The notes beneath the pieces are model-generated. The model was not told the origin of the DNA, searched no databases, and worked only from the letters and a program-made list of their open reading frames with translations. A DNA stretch of 36,670 nt, from the NCBI GenBank assembly GCA_029219205.1, contig JAQXSY010000079.1, positions 1 to 36,670 on the forward strand, read 5' to 3'. Below are positions 7,661-15,788 of the stretch, piece by piece (the first letter of the stretch is position 1; each line of letters starts with the position of its first letter). A program made the translations under genes and the position numbers. The DNA is from Bacillota bacterium (GTDB lineage: Bacteria; Bacillota; Clostridia; Oscillospirales; CAG-272).

Positions 7661-8359
7661 TTATTCGACCCGCATCATGCGGTAGCCTACGCCTATATGA
7701 GTCTGAATGTACTGCGGCGATCCCGGTTCGGATTCAAGCTTTTTTCTGAGCGTTGCCATGAACACACGCAGTGACGCAATGTCGTTTTCCCAGCTGCTTC
7801 CCCACACCTTTTGCGTTATATAGGTGTGTGTGAGCACTTTTCCGTTATTTTTGCAAAGCAGACAGAGGAGTTTGTACTCAATAGGAGTGAGATGAAGCTC
7901 GTTTTCGCCTAAATAAGCACATCCTGCCGAATAATCGACCCGGAGTTTTCCGTTTACGAACACATCGTCTGCGGCTGAGTCCGCAGACATCATTGCAAGC
8001 CGTCTCTGAGTCACGCGCAGCCGCGCCAAAAGTTCTTCCACGGAAAAAGGCTTGGTCAGATAATCGTCTGCGCCGGTGTCGAGCGCTTCGATTTTGTCGG
8101 AGTCTTCGCAGCGCGCACTGATGACGATTATCGGCATATTCGAATGGCTGCGTATGCGCCGAATGACCTCAACTCCGTCGATATCCGGCAGTCCGAGATC
8201 AAGAAGAACAATATCGGGGTTGTGCGACGCCGCTTCAAGCACCGCGCTTTCACCGTTTGACGCGGTAATGTAACGATATTCGTGTGTTTTGAGCGTCGTC
8301 GTTATGAGACTTCGTATGGGTGGATCGTCTTCAACAACAAGAATCAGGGCTTTATTCAT
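7661..8359 (-). CDS. kdpE: KdpE-type response regulator (OmpR/PhoB family)
   Basis: A 232-residue two-component regulator. The receiver domain (5-118) has the acidic pair VVEDD (residues 8-12), phospho-acceptor Asp54 in VLLDLGLPD, and the conserved Lys in DYLTKPF. Residues 130-230 are a winged-helix DNA-binding domain ending in IQTHIGVGYRMM, the classic end of KdpE-like proteins. Its start overlaps the end of the sensor kinase by 8 bp, showing a coupled pair. It is last in the trkH-trkA-kinase-kdpE order. No kdpFABC genes lie in the window, so it probably controls the adjacent Trk/Ktr system or distant potassium genes. The call as KdpE rests on the sequence style and its partner kinase. Confidence 0.85.
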   Translation of the reverse strand: MNKALILVVEDDPPIRSLITTTLKTHEYRYITASNGESAVLEAASHNPDIVLLDLGLPDIDGVEVIRRIRSHSNMPIIVISARCEDSDKIEALDTGADDYLTKPFSVEELLARLRVTQRRLAMMSADSAADDVFVNGKLRVDYSAGCAYLGENELHLTPIEYKLLCLLCKNNGKVLTHTYITQKVWGSSWENDIASLRVFMATLRKKLESEPGSPQYIQTHIGVGYRMMRVE

Positions 8360-10361
8360 TTATGCTGACCTCGCTTTGCGGAATTGTGAATGTGAAAACA
8401 CAGCCGTGCGGTTTATTGTCTGTGAGCGTGATTCCTCCTCCGTGCGCGCAGGCAATCGATTTGCAAAGAGCCAGTCCCAGTCCGAGACTTCTGCGTCCGT
8501 CCGCAACGCTGCTTTCACCTGTGAAAAACATTTCAAATACCTTGGATTTGAGCTCGTCCGGGATTCCCGGACCGTTGTCTGCAATGCTGATTGCAATCAT
8601 TTTGCCGCTTTTTTCAGCTGTAACGCAGATTTCCGAGCCGGGCGGAGTATATTTTATCGCGTTGTTAAAAAGGTTTATTATAACGAGCATAACGAGCCGC
8701 GCGTCCATTTTTGCAAGCAAAAGCTCGTCACGGTATTCGACGGTTATCTTATGCTCGGCGCTCTTTCTGTCGATATGGCGCATTGCCTCTCCGATAACTT
8801 CTTCGGCAAGCTGCGGCGAAAGATTGAGGTGCATTCCGCCTTCCTCAATTCTTGTGATTGAAAGAAGGTTCTCGACTAGACTCGTCAGCCACATTGCGTC
8901 GTCAAGAATGTCGGCGGATATCTGCATCCTGGTTTCTTCGTCAAGCGCGTCCGCATTTGACAGAAGATTGCTTGCGTTGCCAGCAATCGAGGTCAGAGGA
9001 GTTCGCAGATCGTGGGATATGGTTCTGAGCAGATTTGACCGAAGACGCTCGTTTTCGGCATATACGGCGGCCTGTTCTTTCTCTTTGGCGTTCCTGATAT
9101 TTTCAATCGCAAGCGCACATTCTCCGAGAATAGATACCAGTACGCTTTTTTCAAACGAGTCGAGCGGTTTTTCGCTAAGATCGATACCGACGACGCCGAA
9201 TACGCGGGTTCCGGTGCTTATCGGAAGGTACAATCCGGCGGCGCTGTTCTCGTTTGCGGTTGTCGCCCCTTCTTTGCGGTTGGCTTCAAACGCGCGGTTT
9301 GCAGCCGCCTTTTCGTTTTCTGACGAAAAAATCGGTTTGCTGTGTCTGCGGCGTCTCAGATGTGCTCGCGGAGGCTGCGCTGCGCGCAGAATGGCGGCGT
9401 CCGAGAGCGTTCCGCCGTTTTCGCAGTACACCGCAATGTCTCTCCCGAGCAGTTTTGTGATTTGTCCGGCGGTGATTTCGATTATTTCGGCGTCGCTGTG
9501 CGTCCGCTGAAGCATATGATTCGTATCAAATAAGATTTTTGTTCGGTATGCCGCCTGCGCCGACAGTCTTGCGTGATCCTTGAGCTTCGCGGCAAGCGCT
9601 CCGGTTATAACCGCGCACGCGAGCATAATGAAAAGCGTGACTCCGTATCCGTGACCGTATGTGGTAAGTGTGAAACGCGGTTCCGTCAGGAAAAAAACAA
9701 ACAGTACGACGCTGAGTACCGAACCTATCACTCCGCATAAGTAACCGCCCGTAAACATTGATATAAGCAATACTCCGAGAATATAAATCATCAGAATACT
9801 GTTCCTTGCAACTCCAAGCTCTAAGAAGGTTGCGCCGGTTACGGTTATTAATGCGAGAATTGCGACTGTAATAATCAGATCGCGCGGATCCGGTATTGCC
9901 GCGCGCGCCGAAAAATGTTTTTTTACGCGGTAAATTCCCGCATCTGCGTCGGGAATAATATAAATATCAAGATCCGGCGCAATTTCGGTCAGCTTTTCGG
10001 TGAGAGGCGGCTTACTCCAAAAATGCGGGCGTCCGGCGTTGCTTCTTCCGAGGACGATTTTGCTTACGCCCGAGATGCGCGCAAACTCGGCTATTTGGAG
10101 CGATACGTCGCTGCCGAATACGGTCGCTATATCCGCGCCCGCTTCCTCGGCTATACGCAGGTTTTCGTTAAGACGGCGCTTGTCGCGGTCTTTCATGTGT
10201 TCGGATTCCGGTGTTCTGATATACAGCGCTGTGAACGCGCCGCCGAATGCCTGCGACATTTTTGCCGCCGCGCGTACGATACGCGGATTTGAGGGTGACG
10301 CTGATATGCATACCAGAATGTGTTCTTCCGTGCGCGGTTCCGCTGCGTTTTCATGTTCCAA
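8352..10361 (-). CDS. kdpD: KdpD-like sensor histidine kinase lacking the N-terminal KdpD domain
   Basis: A 669-residue membrane kinase, clearly shorter than usual KdpD (about 890). Residues 12-135 are a universal-stress-protein domain (HILVCISASPSNPRIVRAA, IVLGRSNAGRP). Residues 160-265 hold four membrane helices (DUF4118). Residues 270-410 are GAF-like. The dimerisation helix carries phospho-acceptor His450 in TISHDLRTPLTS, and the ATPase domain has N-box LFNNAIKYTPPG, ADNGPGIPD and SLGLGLALCKS. The Walker-type N-terminal KdpD domain of the E. coli protein is absent; the protein begins directly at the Usp part. It overlaps kdpE by 8 bp and follows trkA. It likely reports potassium or turgor status, perhaps with a nucleotide input through the Usp domain, which is inference. 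Confidence 0.85.
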   Translation of the reverse strand: MEHENAAEPRTEEHILVCISASPSNPRIVRAAAKMSQAFGGAFTALYIRTPESEHMKDRDKRRLNENLRIAEEAGADIATVFGSDVSLQIAEFARISGVSKIVLGRSNAGRPHFWSKPPLTEKLTEIAPDLDIYIIPDADAGIYRVKKHFSARAAIPDPRDLIITVAILALITVTGATFLELGVARNSILMIYILGVLLISMFTGGYLCGVIGSVLSVVLFVFFLTEPRFTLTTYGHGYGVTLFIMLACAVITGALAAKLKDHARLSAQAAYRTKILFDTNHMLQRTHSDAEIIEITAGQITKLLGRDIAVYCENGGTLSDAAILRAAQPPRAHLRRRRHSKPIFSSENEKAAANRAFEANRKEGATTANENSAAGLYLPISTGTRVFGVVGIDLSEKPLDSFEKSVLVSILGECALAIENIRNAKEKEQAAVYAENERLRSNLLRTISHDLRTPLTSIAGNASNLLSNADALDEETRMQISADILDDAMWLTSLVENLLSITRIEEGGMHLNLSPQLAEEVIGEAMRHIDRKSAEHKITVEYRDELLLAKMDARLVMLVIINLFNNAIKYTPPGSEICVTAEKSGKMIAISIADNGPGIPDELKSKVFEMFFTGESSVADGRRSLGLGLALCKSIACAHGGGITLTDNKPHGCVFTFTIPQSEVSINE

Positions 10362-10429
10362 TACGTATCACCGCTTTTTCTGAATGTGTTTGTGTGTTTT
10401 TAAAAACGGATCGCCGGCTTGTTCGGATT

Positions 10430-11077
10430 TTATATCCGGAAGCATCTTTGAATCGTTTTGTATTCTCCGAGCACAAGCAGAGTCTTGTCCGCGTTCAGCA
10501 CGGTGTCCGGAGTTACCTTTACGTCAATTTTTCCGTTGACCTTGACTGCGATAATGTTAATATTGTATTTTTTACGTATGTCGATCTGACCGATGCTTTT
10601 TCCGACCCATTCGTTGGGAACGGTTACCTCAAATATGGCCTGATCCTCGTTCAGCTCTGTGTATTCAAGTATGTGTTCGGAGCTGTAACGTATAGCGGCC
10701 CATCGTGCAAGCTGTTTTTCCGGGAATATTACTTCGTCTGCGCCGTTTCGCAGAAGGAATTTTTCCTGTATGTCTCTCTCTGCCCTCGATACGACCAGTT
10801 TCGCGCCGAGCTCTTTTAAAAGTGATGTTGTTTCAAGCGAACTTTGAAAATCGTTTCCGATGGTTACTATACAAACGTCGTAGTTGCGGATGCCGAGCGT
10901 TTTTAAAAAGGCTGCGTTTGTGCTGTCTCCGATGCATGCGTTTGTTACTGAGGTTAGAATGTTGTTTATGCGTTCCTCGTTAATATCGATTGCCATGACC
11001 TCGTGTCCGAGTTCCATAAGTTCCGTCGCAATACGCGTTCCGAAGCTTCCCACTCCGATAAGCAAAACAGATTTCAT
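10430..11077 (-). CDS. trkA: TrkA/KtrA-family potassium channel regulatory subunit (RCK protein)
   Basis: A 215-residue cytoplasmic ring-forming subunit that gates the membrane subunit encoded just upstream. Residues 1-120 are an RCK_N Rossmann fold with LIGVGSFGTRIA (GxGxxG at 8-13), acidic AIDINEERI for the ribose of NAD(H) or ATP/ADP, and CIVTIGNDFQSSLETT. Residues 135-215 are the RCK_C (TrkA_C) domain, which in this family can bind c-di-AMP in some species. One RCK pair rather than two marks it as the single-copy KtrA/TrkA type. It lies 12 bp downstream of trkH and 68 bp upstream of the kinase gene, in one operon. The choice between Trk and Ktr names is one of convention. Confidence 0.85.
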   Translation of the reverse strand: MKSVLLIGVGSFGTRIATELMELGHEVMAIDINEERINNILTSVTNACIGDSTNAAFLKTLGIRNYDVCIVTIGNDFQSSLETTSLLKELGAKLVVSRAERDIQEKFLLRNGADEVIFPEKQLARWAAIRYSSEHILEYTELNEDQAIFEVTVPNEWVGKSIGQIDIRKKYNINIIAVKVNGKIDVKVTPDTVLNADKTLLVLGEYKTIQRCFRI

Positions 11078-11089
11078 AAATTATTCCTT

Positions 11090-12421
11090 TCATCCGACTG
11101 TAATTCTTTCTTTCGGCAGCTTAGACAAATTCGGATCAGGCTCTGAGAAAGCCGCGTAGGCGATCGTCAGGCCGCCGACCCTACCGGTAAACATGAACGC
11201 TATAAGGATCAGGCGCGACACCGTTCCGAGACTCGGAGTGATGCCGAGCGTGAGTCCGACCGTTCCGACGGCGGAGGCAGTTTCAAAAAGGCAGTCTCCG
11301 ATTGGCAATCCCTCGATTGCGCTGATTGCGATTGCGCCGCAAAGGAAGAGTGACAGATAAAGTATAAGTATAGCCGAGGCGTTTTTTATAGTGTTTTCGT
11401 CAATTCTTCTTCCGAAAAAGTGCGATTCGTTTCTGCGGCGGAAAATTGCTCCGGTATTTGCAAACAAAACCGCCAGCGTGGTTGTTTTCATACCTCCTGC
11501 CGTTGAACCGGGAGAGCCGCCGACCAACATAAGCGCGAGCATGAGCGCCCGGGACGCGCCGCTCATTGCCGTCAGACTGACTGTGTTGAATCCGGCGGTT
11601 CTCGGCGTAATTGCCTGGAAGAAAGAGAAAAGCAGCCGGTTTTTAATTGATCCTTCCGAAAATTCAAAAAAGAAATAAAATGCTGCCGGAAGCATGATCA
11701 GCAGAACCGATGTGACGATAATGACCTTGCTTTGCATTTTATACCTTTTGATTTTGAATCCGTTTTTACGTACGTCGTCCCATGTTAGAAATCCAAGTCC
11801 GCCGACAATAATCAGAAGCATTAAGGTAATGCTTATTACGGGATTTTGCGCGTAAGCGGTAAGAGACTGGTACTCCGAGCCGGGAGTGCCCATTATATCG
11901 AATCCGGCGTTGCAGAATGCTGAGATTGAATGAAAAAACGCTTTCCAGACTCCGCTCGGTCCAAAGTCTCGGCAGAATACCGGCATCATTATAAGCGCGC
12001 CTGCCGCCTCGACAATGAGCGCCGATTTTAAAATGAACAAAGTCAGTCTGACGGTTCCGCCAACGTCAGGCGCTGTCAAAGCCTCGCTCATTGTACTGCG
12101 CTGCATAAGAGAGATTTTTTTGCCCGAAATGAGCGTGAGTGCGGCGGCCGACGTAACGACTCCGAGTCCTCCGATCTGAATCAGCAGTATTATGACCGTT
12201 TGCCCGAATACGGACCAGTATGTTGCGGTGTCTTTTACAACAAGACCGGTTACGCAGACGGCAGAGACCGAGGTAAAAAACGCGTCGCCGAACGGTGTGA
12301 CCGTTTTGCCTGCGGACGAGACGGGCAGCATAAGCAGCAGCGTCCCGACCAGGATCAGCGCCGAAAAACCAAGTATTATTATCTGAAAGGTTGTCAGCCT
12401 TTTTTTGAAAAGCTTTGACAT
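11090..12421 (-). CDS. trkH: TrkH/KtrB-family potassium uptake channel
   Basis: A 443-residue membrane protein, the size of KtrB. It has repeated membrane-pore-membrane units. Selectivity-filter-like segments include VSAVCVTGLVVKDTATYW, HSISAFCNAGFDIMG, FFQAITPRTAGFNTV and FETASAVGTVGLTLGI, each with the central glycine that lines the potassium path. GGSPGSTAGGMKTTTLAVL is the characteristic segment before the fourth unit. The N-terminal helix KRLTTFQIIILGFSALILVG follows a short cytoplasmic start. AAGGAGA precedes the ATG. It is first in the operon and would form a complex with the TrkA ring. Transport may be driven by sodium, as known for Ktr, but the sequence alone does not settle this. 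Confidence 0.9.
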   Translation of the reverse strand: MSKLFKKRLTTFQIIILGFSALILVGTLLLMLPVSSAGKTVTPFGDAFFTSVSAVCVTGLVVKDTATYWSVFGQTVIILLIQIGGLGVVTSAAALTLISGKKISLMQRSTMSEALTAPDVGGTVRLTLFILKSALIVEAAGALIMMPVFCRDFGPSGVWKAFFHSISAFCNAGFDIMGTPGSEYQSLTAYAQNPVISITLMLLIIVGGLGFLTWDDVRKNGFKIKRYKMQSKVIIVTSVLLIMLPAAFYFFFEFSEGSIKNRLLFSFFQAITPRTAGFNTVSLTAMSGASRALMLALMLVGGSPGSTAGGMKTTTLAVLFANTGAIFRRRNESHFFGRRIDENTIKNASAILILYLSLFLCGAIAISAIEGLPIGDCLFETASAVGTVGLTLGITPSLGTVSRLILIAFMFTGRVGGLTIAYAAFSEPDPNLSKLPKERITVG

Positions 12422-12475
12422 GATATGTCTCCTTGATTGCCCGTGGGTTCATTTATGTATCATTAATGTATTAGT

Positions 12476-12505
12476 ATTATAAAATATAAAATATTATAAT
12501 CCCAA
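12476..12505 (-). promoter_or_regulatory. Candidate promoter of the trkH-trkA-kdpD-kdpE operon
   Basis: On the minus strand, TTGGGA (12505-12500) and TATAAT (12481-12476) are 18 bp apart, 55 bp before the trkH start. No room exists for a ydaO-type c-di-AMP riboswitch in this short leader. The remaining stretch up to the tRNA terminator (12506-12663) shows only short G+C-rich inverted repeats and no gene. Confidence 0.45.
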
Positions 12506-12663
12506 ACGCCTAAAAACGGCATTACGAATGCGGCGGCGGCATTAAGATGTCATAAAGATTTTTGCCTGAGATTTTTCCTCCGCCCGTATTTTTGCGGGAC
12601 TTTTAAAAGAAGTTCCGGGAACTGCGTGACGGCTGCGCCGCCGCGGCGTTTTGTTAAAACCGG

Positions 12664-12722
12664 TCAAAAAAATATAAAAACAAACTCGGACATCTTCGGT
12701 CTTGGAAAATGTCCGAGTTTGT
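12664..12722 (-). terminator. Strong intrinsic terminator of the tRNA unit
   Basis: A perfect 14-bp stem (12709-12722 with 12680-12693) is followed, reading the minus strand, by a run of T with one A-rich break. It begins 2 bp after the end of the tRNA-Glu CCA. Confidence 0.9.
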
Positions 12723-12723
12723 C

Positions 12724-12798
12724 TGGTGACCCGGAGGGGAATCGAACCCCTGTTACTGCCGTGAAAGGGCGGTGTCTTAGCCGCTTGACCACCGGGCC
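12724..12798 (-). tRNA. tRNA-Glu (anticodon TTC), CCA encoded
   Basis: A full cloverleaf can be drawn on the minus strand. The acceptor stem is GGCCCGG with CCGGGTC (one G-T pair), the anticodon stem CCGCC/GGCGG closes the loop CTTTCAC, and the T-arm is AGGGGTTCGAATCCCCT. The discriminator is A (12727), followed by an encoded CCA (12726-12724). The TTC anticodon reads GAA and GAG. It starts at the base directly after the CCA of tRNA-Met, so the two must be cut from one transcript. Confidence 0.95.
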
Positions 12799-12875
12799 TG
12801 GTAGCGGAAGTCGGACTTGAACCTACGACCTATCGGGTATGAACCGATTGCTCTAGCCAACTGAGCTATTCCGCC
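12799..12875 (-). tRNA. tRNA with CAT anticodon, probably elongator tRNA-Met, CCA encoded
   Basis: The minus strand gives acceptor GGCGGAA with TTCCGCT (terminal G-T pair), D-arm with AGCTCAGTTGGCTAGAGC, anticodon stem ATCGG/CCGAT around TTCATAC, and T-arm GTAGGTTCAAGTCCGAC. CCA is encoded (12801-12799). The first pair is not the C-A mismatch of initiator tRNA, so an elongator is favoured. A CAT tRNA modified to lysidine and reading isoleucine codon ATA cannot be fully excluded by eye. Confidence 0.9.
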
Positions 12876-12901
12876 ATAATTCCGTCCTGCGACGCTATGA
12901 T

Positions 12902-12930
12902 ATTATATCACACCGTATCTTTTTTGTCAA
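12902..12930 (-). promoter_or_regulatory. Consensus promoter of the tRNA-Met/tRNA-Glu unit
   Basis: On the minus strand TTGACA (12930-12925) and TATAAT (12907-12902) are both perfect and 17 bp apart, with TG before the -10 box. The tRNA begins about 27 bp downstream, as expected for a stable-RNA gene. Confidence 0.85.
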
Positions 12931-13037
12931 TGCTTTTTTTATAAAAAGAAAAAATTTTTGTCGCAGGCTCAATTATATCCCGGATTATATCAAAAATAAA
13001 TTTTGTGTGTATAAATTGTAATAAATGGCTCAAGGGG

Positions 13038-13066
13038 TGGACAAACGAGCAAAAATATAGTATAAT
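13038..13066 (+). promoter_or_regulatory. Promoter of the PiT phosphate permease gene
   Basis: TGGACA (13038-13043) and TATAAT (13061-13066) are 17 bp apart, about 43 bp before the start codon. It diverges from the tRNA promoter. No PhoB-like repeated box is evident. Confidence 0.7.
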
Positions 13067-13108
13067 AAAATGAATATTAAAAATTTCAAATAATTAAAGA
13101 GGTCGTCA

Positions 13109-14179
13109 ATGTCCATATCCTTCAGTGAATTTATTACCGAGCTGACGACAAATCTGCCGTTTCTGATCACTGTCCTGCTGACTCTCGGCGTTATTCTTGT
13201 CAACGGATGGACGGACGCACCGAACGCAATCGCAACCGCGGTTTCCACTCGGGCGATCAGTCCGAGAGCGGCAATCGTTATGGCAGCGGTGTTCAATTTT
13301 CTCGGCGTTCTTGTCATGACCGTTTTCAACAAAAAGGTGGCGGCGACAATATCGAACATGGTGAATTTCGATACGCATCCCGACTATGCTATCGTCGCGC
13401 TTTGCGCGGCGCTTTTCGCGATTGTGCTCTGGGCAGTCGCAGCATGGTGGTTCGGCATACCGACATCCGAAAGCCACGCGCTTATTGCCGGTCTCTCGGG
13501 AGCGGCGATCGCGCTCAACAACGGTTTCTCCGGTATTAACGGAGGAGAATGGATCAAGGTTATATACGGACTTGTTCTCTCAACGGTTCTTGGATTTGTG
13601 CTCGGATTTATAACGGTTAAGTTGGTTGAATGCATTGTAAAACTTTTTATAATGAAAACCGGACGTTATGACCGGGCAAAAGCGAACAGCGTTTTCGGGG
13701 CGGCGCAGGTGTGCGGAGCGGCTGCAACCGCTTTTATGCACGGCGCTCAGGACGGTCAGAAATTTATGGGTGTATTTATGCTCGGTATGTTTTTGGCAAA
13801 GGGGCAGTCCGCAGATAATTTCAACATTCCGTTATGGATGATGGTGCTTTGCTCCGCTGTCATGGCGCTCGGAACCTCCATCGGAGGATACCGGATCATC
13901 AAGAGCGTGGGAATGGATATGGTCAAGCTCGAAAAATATCAGGGATTTGCGGCGGATACCGCGGCGTCCGCATGTCTTTTCCTGTCAAGCATATTCGGGA
14001 TTCCTGTCAGTACAACGCATACAAAAACAACCGCTATAATGGGCGTCGGCGCTGCAAAGCGCATTACGTCGGTGAACTGGGGCGTTGTCGGAGAAATGGG
14101 ATTGACATGGGTGCTTACGTTCCCCGGCTGCGGCATAATCGGATACATAACCGCAAAGATTTTTTTAACGGTATTCTGA
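13109..14179 (+). CDS. pit: PiT-family inorganic phosphate transporter
   Basis: A 356-residue permease of the low-affinity, ion-coupled phosphate family. It shows the two duplicated signature regions: NGWTDAPNAIATAVSTR near the first helix (the family's GANDxxNA motif in variant form) and STTHTKTTAIMGVGAAKR in the second half. About nine to ten hydrophobic helices cover the rest. The order of metal-phosphate symport is known for the family; the coupling ion here is not visible. The next gene encodes its usual DUF47 partner. The ribosome binding site is AAAGAGG, ending 7 nt before the ATG. It heads a run of plus-strand genes with little spacing. Confidence 0.9.
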   Translation: MSISFSEFITELTTNLPFLITVLLTLGVILVNGWTDAPNAIATAVSTRAISPRAAIVMAAVFNFLGVLVMTVFNKKVAATISNMVNFDTHPDYAIVALCAALFAIVLWAVAAWWFGIPTSESHALIAGLSGAAIALNNGFSGINGGEWIKVIYGLVLSTVLGFVLGFITVKLVECIVKLFIMKTGRYDRAKANSVFGAAQVCGAAATAFMHGAQDGQKFMGVFMLGMFLAKGQSADNFNIPLWMMVLCSAVMALGTSIGGYRIIKSVGMDMVKLEKYQGFAADTAASACLFLSSIFGIPVSTTHTKTTAIMGVGAAKRITSVNWGVVGEMGLTWVLTFPGCGIIGYITAKIFLTVF

Positions 14180-14220
14180 ATTTATAATGATTGTTGACCG
14201 AAAGGGTATGGTATATATTT

Positions 14221-14844
14221 ATGGCGGGCTCCAAACAGAATAATTATTTTGATATGATGCTTTCTCTCGTTGAGCTTTCGTACGAGGCTGCCAAAAGTCT
14301 AAACGGAATTTTGTCGTCTTTTGACCCGGGAAATATCGCGCAGTCGCGCGAAGCGCTTCATGAGATCGAGCATAATGCAGACATCAAAAAGCATGAGATG
14401 ATAAGAAAGCTTTCCCGCGAATTCATAACTCCGATAGAGCGCGAGGATATAATGCAGATGGCTCAGGCCGTCGACGACGTTACCGACGGCATTGAGGAAG
14501 TTATCCAAAAGATTTATATGTACAATATAACCGAGCTGCGGGAAGAAGCGGTGCAAATCTCTGATGTTATCGTGCGCTGCTGCGACGGTTTGATACGTAT
14601 TTGCCGCGAATTCGGCAATTTCCGCAAATCGACGACGATTCATCAGGATATCGTTGAAGTAAACCGTCTTGAAGAAGAAGGCGATGAAATTTATGCCAAA
14701 GCCATGCGCAGGCTTTTCCGCGAGTCGATGAATCCGGTTGAAATGATCGTATGGCGCGATATGTTTGACACTATGGAAAATTGCTGCGACGCGTGCGAAC
14801 ATGTTTCCGACGTTGTTGAAAGCGTCATTATGAAAAACACCTGA
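14221..14844 (+). CDS. DUF47 family PhoU-like protein, partner of the PiT transporter
   Basis: A 207-residue all-helical protein of the DUF47/TIGR00153 family, distantly like PhoU, which sits beside pit genes in many bacteria and is thought to control the permease. ALHEIEHNADIKKHEMIRKL and RLEEEGDEIYAKAMRRLF are the duplicated E-x-x-x-D-type metal-site helices, and FITPIEREDIMQMAQAVDDV is the best conserved segment. ATG 14221 matches where family members start; an in-frame TTG at 14191 would add ten residues without benefit. AAAGGG lies near 14200. The gene begins 41 bp after pit and its stop overlaps the next start by one base. Confidence 0.85.
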   Translation: MAGSKQNNYFDMMLSLVELSYEAAKSLNGILSSFDPGNIAQSREALHEIEHNADIKKHEMIRKLSREFITPIEREDIMQMAQAVDDVTDGIEEVIQKIYMYNITELREEAVQISDVIVRCCDGLIRICREFGNFRKSTTIHQDIVEVNRLEEEGDEIYAKAMRRLFRESMNPVEMIVWRDMFDTMENCCDACEHVSDVVESVIMKNT

Positions 14845-15788
14845 TGTTCGGATACGTTACTCCTCTTGTTCCCGAGCTAAAGGTAAAGGAGCACACGTTT
14901 TACAAAGCGGTGTACTGCGGACTTTGCCGGACAATGGGAAAAAAAGTGTGCGCCTCGTCGCGCCTGACTCTGAGTTATGATTTCGTGTTTCTTGCGCTTC
15001 TGCGCGGCGCGCTCTGCGGCGAGAGCTACGATTTCGAATCCAGACGGTGCCCTGCGCATCCAGTAAAACCTCGCGCCGTTGTTAAGCCGACGCCTTCTTT
15101 TGAATATTCTGCGCGTGCAGGGGCGCTTATGGCATACCGGAAATTGGCGGACGATAAAAATGACGAACGCGGGCTTGGAAAAATTGCAGCTTCTTTGCTT
15201 ATGCCCGCGGCAAAACATATGTGCCGCCGTGCGAATTTGCCGGAATTGGATGCGGTTTTGGCAAAAAAGCTCAAAGAACTTAACGCGCTTGAAGCCGACA
15301 AGTGCGCGTCCCCCGACAGAGCGGCTCAGGTTTTCGGAGAAATGCTTGCCGACGTGTTTTCATACGGATTTGAGAGCGGGTGCGCAGAAAACCGTATTAT
15401 GTACGAATGCGGTATGCACTGCGGAAGATGGATTTATCTTATCGACGCCGCCGATGATTACGAAAAGGATATCAAAAGCGGCTCGTATAACCCTGTTGCC
15501 GAAGCGGTGAAAAACGAACTCGGAAACGCGCCGGATAAATATGAAGAACTGCCGTATAGCCTTCGAAAAAGGCTTTGTCAGGCAATGACTATGGAGCTTC
15601 GCGGACTTGAAGCCGCAGCTTTGCTTGTGGATTTTAAAGACCCGGGAATCGAAAATATAATTTATAATATTATTTACATGGGAATGACCTCAAGACAGGA
15701 AAAAATTGCGGGAGTCAGCGCCGCGGAGCAATCAGAAGCCGCCGCAGAAGGCGGAGGAACGGAGAAATCAGATGTCCGACCCTTATAA
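14844..15788 (+). CDS. DUF5685 family protein, function unknown
   Basis: A 314-residue soluble, mostly helical protein starting [20 protein letters not shown], then YCGLCRTMG (about residues 28-36), which together mark the DUF5685 family of Firmicutes. The C-terminal half contains [20 protein letters not shown] (about 205-224). An Asp-rich pattern of this sort (DxxDDxxxD) recalls the metal sites of all-helical isoprenoid synthases, but this is only resemblance and no activity is claimed. About 11 cysteines are scattered. It overlaps the DUF47 stop by one base (TGATG) and the J-domain start by 17 bp, so translation of the three is coupled. The partnership with a J-domain protein suggests assembly or folding of a metal-containing product, as inference. 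Confidence 0.75.
   Translation: MFGYVTPLVPELKVKEHTFYKAVYCGLCRTMGKKVCASSRLTLSYDFVFLALLRGALCGESYDFESRRCPAHPVKPRAVVKPTPSFEYSARAGALMAYRKLADDKNDERGLGKIAASLLMPAAKHMCRRANLPELDAVLAKKLKELNALEADKCASPDRAAQVFGEMLADVFSYGFESGCAENRIMYECGMHCGRWIYLIDAADDYEKDIKSGSYNPVAEAVKNELGNAPDKYEELPYSLRKRLCQAMTMELRGLEAAALLVDFKDPGIENIIYNIIYMGMTSRQEKIAGVSAAEQSEAAAEGGGTEKSDVRPL

Noticed and set aside
8320..9510. Plus-strand frame of 396 codons
   Set aside because: Antisense to the KdpD-like kinase, whose motifs and coupling to kdpE are clear. The frame is serine- and arginine-rich, as expected from a mirror of coding DNA.
12422..12475. c-di-AMP riboswitch ahead of trkH
   Set aside because: The predicted leader is only about 50 nt and has no matching structure.
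12724..12875. tRNA genes as a phage or island attachment site
   Set aside because: No integrase gene and no repeat of a tRNA 3' end were found nearby.
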